Assembly (NCBI GenBank): GCA_013003535.1 | Contig: JABDIY010000137.1 | Coordinates: 23,178-87,177 of the forward strand | DNA: 64,000 bases | Direction: 5' to 3' | Origin: Acidimicrobiales bacterium | GTDB lineage: Bacteria; Actinomycetota; Acidimicrobiia; Acidimicrobiales; SZUA-35 | In this document: positions 57,644 to 64,000 of the stretch, piece after piece | How positions within the stretch are numbered: position 1 is the first letter of the stretch | Layout of the letters: the number at the start of each line of letters is the position of its first letter | Position numbers and translations under genes: made by a program | The notes under the pieces: model-generated | What the model saw: the letters and a program-made list of their open reading frames with translations, nothing else | Told to the model about the DNA's origin: nothing | Database searches by the model: none

Positions 57644-59485
57644 TTACTGATATGTCACGATCACCGGCAGGGGCTCTACAGCGTTCACCTGGGCGGGACG
57701 AGCGGTCGGGATGTCTTCGTCGATGAAATTCTTCCATGCCCACCACAGCTCCTGGTCTGGATCCGTTGGTGCTTCCAACATGGCGCCCCAGGTCCCGTAC
57801 TTCGAACCGAGAGAGCCCTGCCCGTCAACGTGAATGACAGTGGCGATCTCCGGGACCGTCTTGATCAATTCACGATCAGGAAGCATGCGAATCTGGAACT
57901 GGTGCAAGATCAGGATTTTCTGGGGCAGGTTCTCCTCCCGGACCAGCGAGGTGAGATAGTCGGTGACAGCGTTGACCTCTTCGGCGCTGACCTTGCCGAT
58001 TTGGCGAAGGTGCCGTTGGTCAGGTGCGAGGCGCCACTCCGGATCCAGGGCTAGGCCAACGTTGGGCAGGCGCAGAAACTCTTCGTAGATCTTTGCTTGG
58101 GTGACGAAATCCGTCCGGCCCGGTTGTAGATCGAGAATCACCGAGACATCGTTGGCGAGCGCCGTTTCGATCCACGGGCGAAGAACCTCGACGTCCATTT
58201 CGTTGCTGTAGTTGCCATCATCACCAGCCTGGGTAGCTGCCACCGTGGCGATGATCTCGAAGCCGGGCTGCACCGGCGGTAGTCCCTCGGCCTCATAGAG
58301 GGCGGCTCGCTCGGTCACGCGTTCCACAGCTCGTTCGGGATCGGTTTCACCCAACAATCCAAGTCGGAACGTCAACGGGTTCCCGTAGTAGGCCACGATT
58401 CGGCGGTCAGGGAAGACGCGAGTCCCGCCGCCAAACAGCTCGTTCCCCGACTTCGCCAGAGCGACCTGCCATTGCGCCGTGGGGGTTGCATCAGCAGGGA
58501 GAACAACGTTGGCTCGTCCGTTCAAGAACGCCCTCAGTGCGTCAACGTCGTCAAGCGACATGGCGTTCACGTCGCCGCCTCCGGCAGTGATCGACGGTGT
58601 AGTGAGATATGCGTTCAGCGTTTCGGCAGGGTCGAACAGAACGACCGGCCCGTCGCTTGTTGGGCTGCCTGGCCCGCTGATGGAGACAAATGGAGCGATC
58701 GTTGTGCTCGGTGTCGATGATGGGACAGCAATCGTGGTATCGATCCCATCGGCTGTGGTTGACGGCTCCTCTATTGACTCCGGGCTGGTGACGTCGGTCT
58801 GCTCGACCGGAGCGACCTCATTCACCTCTGTGGTAGCGACTTCCGCCGTTGCCGGGACTTCATTATTCCCAACCGTGTCAGCATCGGGAACCGTGGTTGA
58901 GGGCGTGTCGGCCGCTCCCGCTGTAGGTGTAGGCGCTTCAGTAGTTGGGGCCACGGTGGCTGGGGCCGCGGTGCTTGCAGGCACGGTCGTGGGGGGTACT
59001 ACCTCGGTGGTAGTGAGCCCGAGGTTCGACCGAAGTGTGTCGTTGAGACGGGCGCTCACCGACTCTGACAAGCCGATCGTCTGCACGGTCTGGGCTCGAA
59101 CTCTGCCGATCTCGCTCACCACCGGCCCAAGATCGCCGGCGTCCTGCACCATCAACAATGGACCGCCTGCGTCAACCGCAGTCTGGGCTGCGAACCTTGC
59201 CTTGGCCTGGCTGGACGCCTGGTACACAACCACCGTGTCGACGCAGTTGAACACGCGCTCGGAAAGTTCGACCAGTCCCTCGGGAGTCGCCGTAGGCATC
59301 TCGGTGAGCCGCAGCTGGTTCGGCACTTTCGAGCACGACTCCGTCGTGGTGGTTGCGTCGAGATCGGTCGCCGGTGCAGTGGCAGCCCCGGCAACGCCGT
59401 CGCCATCGCTGGAAGGGGATGCCGTGCATGCCATCGCCACCATTGCCATGGACGCCGTCACCACCCAGAATCGCTTCAACTTCAT
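57644..59485 (-). CDS. Thr-rich lipoprotein with wall-binding-like and barrel-like regions
   Basis: Putative lipoprotein of 613 residues: signal MKLKRFWVVTASMAMVAMAC, so Cys20 is the likely lipidation site. Residues about 55-145 (LTEMPTATPEGLVELSERVF, VVYQASSQAKARFAA) resemble one cell-wall-binding repeat-2 unit. A long Thr/Val/Pro-rich linker spans about 150-280. The C-terminal part (about 330-600) has strands such as FEIIATVAATQAG, DVSVILDLQPGRTDF, NVGLALDPEWRL and KILILHQF, like a TIM barrel of a glycoside-hydrolase type; no catalytic pair can be named. It may span or attach to the wall. Confidence 0.65.
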   Translation of the reverse strand: MKLKRFWVVTASMAMVAMACTASPSSDGDGVAGAATAPATDLDATTTTESCSKVPNQLRLTEMPTATPEGLVELSERVFNCVDTVVVYQASSQAKARFAAQTAVDAGGPLLMVQDAGDLGPVVSEIGRVRAQTVQTIGLSESVSARLNDTLRSNLGLTTTEVVPPTTVPASTAAPATVAPTTEAPTPTAGAADTPSTTVPDADTVGNNEVPATAEVATTEVNEVAPVEQTDVTSPESIEEPSTTADGIDTTIAVPSSTPSTTIAPFVSISGPGSPTSDGPVVLFDPAETLNAYLTTPSITAGGGDVNAMSLDDVDALRAFLNGRANVVLPADATPTAQWQVALAKSGNELFGGGTRVFPDRRIVAYYGNPLTFRLGLLGETDPERAVERVTERAALYEAEGLPPVQPGFEIIATVAATQAGDDGNYSNEMDVEVLRPWIETALANDVSVILDLQPGRTDFVTQAKIYEEFLRLPNVGLALDPEWRLAPDQRHLRQIGKVSAEEVNAVTDYLTSLVREENLPQKILILHQFQIRMLPDRELIKTVPEIATVIHVDGQGSLGSKYGTWGAMLEAPTDPDQELWWAWKNFIDEDIPTARPAQVNAVEPLPVIVTYQ

Positions 59486-59553
59486 CGCACAAGACTGCTA
59501 CATCGCCGGCAGGTTGCGGTGCCACACCCCCGAATTGGGACCGCCGCCACAGC

Positions 59554-60684
59554 TCAGAAGGCAGGCGAATCGTCCTCGACGAAATCTTCGGGATCGGGAC
59601 CAACGTCGTGCACCAGGCCACGTCGAGCCGGAGCGCGTCCTTCACTGGCGAGATCGTTGATCATTCTGATCATCTCGTGAAGCCGGGCGAAGCTGCGATT
59701 GTTGAATGTCATACGCAAACGGGGAAGGGCGAGGTGGTCCTGATCACGGGTCTCAGATTTGGTGGGGCCGCTGCGGCTAATCGTCCCCTCCAAGAGAATG
59801 TCCCTAAATTCGATGTTCAACGCGGCCAGTGATGTGTCGGTGATCTCTTGATTCATGCGAACGATGAGGTGTTTGCCGACGTAACGGATTGAGTGATAGG
59901 CGGAGTAGAAGTGGCTGACAAATTCGGCAGCTTCCTCGGCGCTGTGGGTGTGGAGATACAGACCAGTGTCGGTTGGTCCGATGCTGCCGGCCGCTTGGAG
60001 TTCTTCGTGGATGAACCGTTTGAACCCGTTCCAATATGTGGACTTCGGCTCATCTAGTAGCACGATGGGCGCCGGATAGGACTTCCCGGTCTGCATGAGC
60101 GTGAGGAGTTCGAAGCATTCGTCGAGAGTGCCGAACCCGCCGGGCATCAGAACGAAAGCATCGCTCTCCTTCATGAAGTAGAGCTTGCGGGTGAAGAAAT
60201 ACTTGAAGGTGGCCAGCTTCGAGTCGTTCACGATGAGGTCGATCGCATCGGCCTCGAATGGTAAGACGATGTTGACGCCGTAGCTGTTCTCCACTCCCGC
60301 GCCTTCTATTGCAGCCTGCATGACACCGGGGCCGGCACCAGAGATGATCATCCATTCTCGCTGGACGATCAATCGGCAGAACTCCGCTGCCAACTCGTAA
60401 TTCGGTTCGTGAGCAGCGGTCCGGGCTGAACCGAACACGGTGCACTTGGCACGTTCGGGATCTTGGCCGAAGACTCGCGCTCCGTTGAGCATCTCCACCA
60501 AGGCTTGTGAGGCGATTTTCAGTTCCAGGCGGGAAAGCCCACCAGCGTCCATATCGAGGACCGTGACGATCAGATTACGGATCAGGTCGTCATTGGTGTC
60601 CGAACCGGTGGCGGCAATGATCTGAGTGACCATCCGATCGATTGCGGCTTCACCGAAAATGGAGCGGGCCTTTGGTGCAGTCAC
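59554..60684 (-). CDS. LOG-family Rossmann-fold protein (TIGR00730-like)
   Basis: 376 residues, longer than simple LOG proteins because of N- and C-terminal helices. The nucleotide-binding GAGPGVMQAAIEGA and the signature PGGFGTLDECFELL match the lysine-decarboxylase-like/LOG fold that in characterised members cleaves ribose-5-phosphate from nucleoside monophosphates. The large form is common in Actinobacteria, with the exact substrate unknown. The GTG start has TAACGT 6 bases upstream and is divergent from the Cys-rich gene. Confidence 0.88.
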   Translation of the reverse strand: MTAPKARSIFGEAAIDRMVTQIIAATGSDTNDDLIRNLIVTVLDMDAGGLSRLELKIASQALVEMLNGARVFGQDPERAKCTVFGSARTAAHEPNYELAAEFCRLIVQREWMIISGAGPGVMQAAIEGAGVENSYGVNIVLPFEADAIDLIVNDSKLATFKYFFTRKLYFMKESDAFVLMPGGFGTLDECFELLTLMQTGKSYPAPIVLLDEPKSTYWNGFKRFIHEELQAAGSIGPTDTGLYLHTHSAEEAAEFVSHFYSAYHSIRYVGKHLIVRMNQEITDTSLAALNIEFRDILLEGTISRSGPTKSETRDQDHLALPRLRMTFNNRSFARLHEMIRMINDLASEGRAPARRGLVHDVGPDPEDFVEDDSPAF

Positions 60685-60690
60685 AGCTCT

Positions 60691-60696
60691 ACGTTA
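60691..60696 (-). promoter_or_regulatory. putative -10 box, leaderless LOG gene
   Basis: TAACGT on the minus strand ends 6 bases before the GTG at 60684; it faces a divergent TACATT 17 bases away. Confidence 0.55.
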
Positions 60697-60713
60697 GCCA
60701 CCCGCTGTGGCTG

Positions 60714-60719
60714 TACATT
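60714..60719 (+). promoter_or_regulatory. putative -10 box, leaderless Cys-rich gene
   Basis: TACATT ends 6 bases before the GTG at 60726 and fixes that start instead of the upstream frame from 60642. Confidence 0.55.
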
Positions 60720-60725
60720 CTTCTG

Positions 60726-61541
60726 GTGACTTCCCTCGAGAACGCAGTTCAGCGCTCGCACCCAGACATCACCCCACCGGGGGTGGTCCCAGCTGCCGAT
60801 GGTCACCGCTGGATCTCTATCACGGATACCGAAAACGACGTATGGATGTTCGATGTCACCTTCCTGCTCAGCCGCTACCACTGCATCTACGGCCAGGGCT
60901 GCCCGGGGATCGATGTGGAGCCTGACCACACTGAGGCGGTGGGGTGCTGCGTCCACGGAGCATACTTCGTGGATGATGACGACATGAACGAGACCTTCGA
61001 GTACATCAAACGCCTGACGGCTGAGGATTGGCAATTCAAGGCGATAGCCGATGCTCGAACCACTGGGAAGAAAGCGAAGAGTCACGGATCGATTCGCAAA
61101 CTCAAGACTGGCGAAATGACCACAATCGTTCACGAAGATGCCTGCATTTTCCTGAACCGGGCCGATTTCGCCGGTGGAGCCGGTTGTGCGCTCCACAGTG
61201 CGGCCCTCCGGCACGGCGAACGACCAATCGACTGGAAGCCCGACGTTTGTTGGCAGGTACCCATTCGATTGGACGTCCACACCGATGACAATGAGAAGGA
61301 CACCGTGTTCATAAAAGCGTGGGACCGTAGCGACTGGGGCGGGGGTGGCGACGACTTTCACTGGTGGTGCATAGAGGAGCCCGAGGCCTATACGGCTTCA
61401 GAACCGGTCTACCTCAACGCTCGAACCGAATTGATCGGTTTTGTGGGTGAAGACATCTACGCCGAACTTGTGAGACAGCTGGACGAAATCGCAAATCAGA
61501 CCGTAACCCCGGTGGCATTGATCACAAAGGCGAAGACATGA
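60726..61541 (+). CDS. Cys-rich protein, DUF3109/YkgJ-like
   Basis: 271 residues with many ordered cysteines: YHCIYGQGCPG, VGCCVHGAYF, DACIFLNR, GGAGCALHSAALRHG and DVCWQVPIR, plus HWWCIEEPEAY. Spacing resembles YkgJ/DUF3109 proteins proposed to bind zinc or iron-sulfur. No reaction is known. It begins the four-gene operon with the small helical protein and the McrB-like pair; the stop overlaps the next ATG by ATGA. Confidence 0.75.
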   Translation: MTSLENAVQRSHPDITPPGVVPAADGHRWISITDTENDVWMFDVTFLLSRYHCIYGQGCPGIDVEPDHTEAVGCCVHGAYFVDDDDMNETFEYIKRLTAEDWQFKAIADARTTGKKAKSHGSIRKLKTGEMTTIVHEDACIFLNRADFAGGAGCALHSAALRHGERPIDWKPDVCWQVPIRLDVHTDDNEKDTVFIKAWDRSDWGGGGDDFHWWCIEEPEAYTASEPVYLNARTELIGFVGEDIYAELVRQLDEIANQTVTPVALITKAKT

Positions 61542-61747
61542 GCGAACCTTGGGCACAGCCCCATCTCGAGCGGGCCCACGAGATCGCCGAGGACCTTCAC
61601 AGCGTGGTCGAGCTGCTTGACGAGTTGATCGTGGACCACCTGCGCGAAGCGGTTGCAAACGAATATCAGGGTCGGCCCGAACTCGACAAACGGATGCAGT
61701 CGGCTCGGCGAGCCGTCGAAAAGGCAGCCCGACTTCTCGATCAATAG
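61538..61747 (+). CDS. small helical protein
   Basis: Sixty-nine residues, nearly all helix (LERAHEIAEDLHSVVELLDELIVDHLREAV in parts), strongly charged, no Cys. It overlaps the Cys-rich gene by ATGA, so it is probably its partner or regulator. No family recognised. Confidence 0.8.
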   Translation: MSEPWAQPHLERAHEIAEDLHSVVELLDELIVDHLREAVANEYQGRPELDKRMQSARRAVEKAARLLDQ

Positions 61748-61797
61748 AAGAAAGAAGCTGGCCGGGCCCTAAACACTTCTCAATCCACTGCTAAACC

Positions 61798-62763
61798 ATG
61801 GGTCGGATTCCGCCGAAGCCATGGATACCTATGGATTTCTCAGCTGCGAACATCAAGGCCGCTTGTGCCAAAAGAGGATTGATCCCACCCGAGCACGTTG
61901 TTGAGCAGTTGGTCACCGCGCTCGACGCTGAGAAGCATGTCATCCTCACCGGTCCCCCCGGTACCGGCAAGACCACATTGGCCTACATCACCGCCGAAAT
62001 CGCCCAGAAGGCCATGATGGGCACGGGCTATCTCCCTACGACTGCTTCGTCGGAATGGACCACGTACGAGACGGTTGGCGGTTTCCAGCCCACGGCCGAT
62101 GGTTTGATTTTTCGACCCGGGCTTTTCGTCGAGGCGATTATGAGCGGTGCCTGGCTCATCATCGATGAACTCAACCGGGCCAACTTCGATCGGGCGTTCG
62201 GCCCGTTCTTCACTGTCCTCTCCGGATCGCCGGTTGTCCTTCCCTACAAGCGGGCTGGACAATCCAAGCCACTTTCCATCGCTCCTCAGGGCACCGAAGC
62301 GCCGCCGGACACCGACGTTCTCCGGGTTCCCGCATCGTGGCGAATCATCGCCACGATGAACATGTTGGACAAGAATCTCTTGTTCGACATGTCGTATGCA
62401 CTCATGCGCCGCTTCACATTCATCGAAGTGGGTTGCCCTCCAACGGAGGTGTACGAACAGCTGCTTCCTGGACCCGCCAAGATCGTGACGTCGCTCTTAC
62501 CTCTTCGAGATATCAAGGATCTTGGCCCCGCCATCTATATCGACGCAGGGAAGTATGTGACGCGACGAGCCAAGGATGGAATCACAAAGAGCCGGGCTCT
62601 GTATGAGGTCCTGTACGCCTACTTCCTCCCGCAATTCGAGGGGATGGCCGATGAAGACGCCACCGCGCTGTTCCGGATAGTTGAACCGCTGCTCGATCCG
62701 CCCGAGATTGCCGAAGCCCGCCGCTCGATCTCCGAGGTGCTCGGCGTTGAATTAGTCGCATGA
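61798..62763 (+). CDS. McrB-like AAA+ NTPase
   Basis: 321 residues of the MoxR/McrB branch (AAA_5): Walker A GPPGTGKT (52-59), Walker B LIIDELNRA (about 120-128), MNMLD at 187-191, which matches the MNxxD signature that in McrB replaces the usual guanine-specificity motif, and a MRRF arginine-finger segment (203-206). It lacks the N-terminal DNA-binding domain of E. coli McrB. It probably forms a ring stimulated by the next gene's product. The ATG at 61798 is used; ATG 61831 is possible. The stop overlaps the next ATG (ATGA). Confidence 0.85.
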   Translation: MGRIPPKPWIPMDFSAANIKAACAKRGLIPPEHVVEQLVTALDAEKHVILTGPPGTGKTTLAYITAEIAQKAMMGTGYLPTTASSEWTTYETVGGFQPTADGLIFRPGLFVEAIMSGAWLIIDELNRANFDRAFGPFFTVLSGSPVVLPYKRAGQSKPLSIAPQGTEAPPDTDVLRVPASWRIIATMNMLDKNLLFDMSYALMRRFTFIEVGCPPTEVYEQLLPGPAKIVTSLLPLRDIKDLGPAIYIDAGKYVTRRAKDGITKSRALYEVLYAYFLPQFEGMADEDATALFRIVEPLLDPPEIAEARRSISEVLGVELVA

Positions 62764-63797
62764 GCGTAAGGCTGGCGTCGTCGGACACCGTCGATGCCAC
62801 TTCGCTCAGCATGGCCAGCGAAGTGACTGGCCCCGTTTCGCCAAGTGAGGCGGTATGGAAACTTATCGACCACCCATTTCGTCCGATCGATGCCGCTCGA
62901 GCGATCTTCGGTCTTACGCCGGCAGCCGCTCGGCATGTCGTGGGACGCGAACTGCTCAACAGCGACGAAGCACTGCGCCTGCTCGATGAAACTCCGGACA
63001 TGATTCGCTATCTCCGAAATCAGCTGTCGTATCGGAATATCCGATCAGTGGGAGCGGTGCTCGGACCGATTCAGTGGCAGGCCACGATCACGGCGCGAGC
63101 GGCTGCTGGATTTCCCGAAGACCTCTTCATCTGTGCCGCGCCATACCGAGACTTCGATCTTCCGGAGAATCGAGTTCTCGCCTATGCACTAAAGCGGCTT
63201 GTTGACGCAGGTCGACATGTGAACTTGCTGGACCGGGAATCCTTCGACGACGAACGGGTCACTGAGGCGCGGGCCCGGGCCCGACAGGCGCTCAGCTACT
63301 TGGAGCATCGTTCTCTGATCGGCGTGAAGCCCAAGAATGATCCGGGCACGATACGCAAACTGGAGCGCAGTACCGACCTGACGACCTACCAAACGGTGCT
63401 CGACTTCCTGCCCCGCGCCACGAGGCCGTTGTCGCAGCGAGCGATCAACCACCTCAGCGATCGACGTACTGCGCTTCAACACAAGGTCCTGCTCGCAGTC
63501 TTGGCGACCCTCATGCGCGAAGGTGTGAACGTACGGCCGCTCCAACCTCTGAACGGTGTGCTGGTGGGTGGTCCCGTGGAGTATCGCCATCCCGGCTCCC
63601 GCGGTCTCGCCGGCGCTCATGGGATTCGGATTGGTGAAATCCTGATTGACGTCCCTGACGTGCATGGAGACCCCACAGGCTCGATTCGCCGACTAGGTAG
63701 CCGCAGCGGACGACTTACACCGTTCATAGTTGAATCCGTTGAGCACGTGAACTCCTTGAGCCACCGACTCCTCGAATCCGCCCGAGCCGAGCCCTAG
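62760..63797 (+). CDS. DUF2357/McrC N-terminal-like protein
   Basis: 345 residues coupled to the McrB-like gene. The segment DLPENRVLAYALKRLVDAG resembles the ENR-x-L helix of DUF2357 and McrC proteins, which bind and activate McrB-type rings, and RYLRNQLSYRNIRSVG adds to this. I see no PD-(D/E)xK nuclease motif in the C-terminal third, unlike McrC. The identification is moderate. Direct repeats begin at its stop codon. Confidence 0.6.
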   Translation: MSVRLASSDTVDATSLSMASEVTGPVSPSEAVWKLIDHPFRPIDAARAIFGLTPAAARHVVGRELLNSDEALRLLDETPDMIRYLRNQLSYRNIRSVGAVLGPIQWQATITARAAAGFPEDLFICAAPYRDFDLPENRVLAYALKRLVDAGRHVNLLDRESFDDERVTEARARARQALSYLEHRSLIGVKPKNDPGTIRKLERSTDLTTYQTVLDFLPRATRPLSQRAINHLSDRRTALQHKVLLAVLATLMREGVNVRPLQPLNGVLVGGPVEYRHPGSRGLAGAHGIRIGEILIDVPDVHGDPTGSIRRLGSRSGRLTPFIVESVEHVNSLSHRLLESARAEP

Positions 63798-63849
63798 CGA
63801 GCCGTGAAGCGACCCCGTGCGAGGAACGAGCCTGGGCGAGCGGAACCAA
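63796..63849. repeat. 54-base direct repeat, copy 1
   Basis: Identical to 63901-63954; begins AGCGAGCCGTGAAGCGACCC and ends GGGCGAGCGGAACCAA. It starts in the stop codon of the McrC-like gene. Confidence 0.95.
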
Positions 63850-63856
63850 TGAAACA

Positions 63857-63901
63857 GAGGGACGAAGCAGCTAAGTGGACGTGTCATTCTGGTTGAGCGG
63901 A
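63857..63901 (+). repeat. dispersed intergenic element, copy B
   Basis: GAGGGACGAAGCAG (63857-63870) and TTCTGGTTGAGCGGA (63887-63901) with the same 16-base spacing as at 57.6 kb. It lies between the two 54-base copies. Confidence 0.8.
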
Positions 63902-63954
63902 GCGAGCCGTGAAGCGACCCCGTGCGAGGAACGAGCCTGGGCGAGCGGAACCAA
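63901..63954. repeat. 54-base direct repeat, copy 2
   Basis: Second copy, 105 bases after the first, ending 3 bases before a minus-strand stop codon. Confidence 0.95.
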
Positions 63955-63956
63955 AA

Positions 63957-64000
63957 TCACTGCGTAACGGCGATGATTTCTTCGAGTCGGACGATGTCCT
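63957..64000 (-). CDS. 3' end of a leftward gene cut by the window edge
   Basis: Fourteen codons are visible, ending DIVRLEEIIAVTQ and a TGA at 63957-63959. The amphipathic, codon-like composition and the neighbouring repeat boundary suggest a real C-terminus; nothing more can be said. Confidence 0.45.
   Translation of the reverse strand, partial: DIVRLEEIIAVTQ

Noticed and set aside
58479..59660. 393-residue Val/Ser/Thr-rich frame antisense to the lipoprotein gene
   Set aside because: Its composition is the mirror of the Thr-rich linker; the minus-strand gene has a signal peptide and folded domain.
63796..63954. CRISPR array
   Set aside because: Only two 54-base copies with one 51-base gap, no further units and no cas gene.

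Overview
The window looks like a chromosomal segment of a high-GC actinomycete, most likely class Acidimicrobiia (inference). Supporting signs are a fused F420 synthase (FbiC), a Ku plus stand-alone LigD-polymerase pair, many GTG starts, dense operons with 4-base ATGA/GTGA overlaps, and many genes with a TANNNT -10 box only 6-7 bases before the start codon (leaderless transcripts). No tRNA, rRNA, CRISPR array, transposase or phage structural gene was seen. No stretch over 300 bases lacks a gene.

Left part (1-31.4 kb): cell-envelope polysaccharide genes. A rightward operon (rmlB-rmlA, GT2, flippase-like membrane protein, GT4-like, methyltransferase, GT-C-like membrane protein) runs to 7.7 kb. 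After a convergent HNH gene comes a leftward export set: Wzm/Wzt ABC transporter with a coupled sulfotransferase, a two-domain methyltransferase, a YLDxxTGS micro-protein and a membrane sulfatase-like protein. From 23.6 kb leftwards lie a PGRP amidase, an MBOAT acyltransferase, two SGNH-like partners and a SpoIID-like protein. The two outer proteins share C-terminal DUF4214 modules, suggesting one surface-glycan acetylation and wall-remodelling unit. Sir2 and rhodanese-ThiF follow, then a rightward GT4-methyltransferase fusion, a regucalcin-like protein, a winged-helix-like protein and a polyprenyl-phosphate sugar transferase.

Middle part (31.4-49 kb): leucyl aminopeptidase, a large secreted protein with five exact 92-residue repeats, Ku and LigD-Pol, a LytR_C protein, then convergent leftward genes: TrmI with a newly noticed 40-residue ORF at its 3' end, a basic coiled-coil protein, two small membrane proteins, a LON-domain protein, PBP4, an ADP-forming acyl-CoA synthetase, FIST, TetR, MetZ and a rhodanese.

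Right part (49-64 kb): transketolase, transaldolase, acyl-CoA dehydrogenase, a SUKH-like protein, an HxlR regulator coupled to fbiC, a Thr-rich lipoprotein, a LOG-family protein, and a final operon with a Cys-rich DUF3109-like protein, a small helical protein, an McrB-like AAA+ protein with the MNxxD signature and a partner resembling the DUF2357/McrC N-terminal region without a visible nuclease motif. A 54-base direct repeat pair follows this operon, and a related 50-base element recurs at 57.6 kb.
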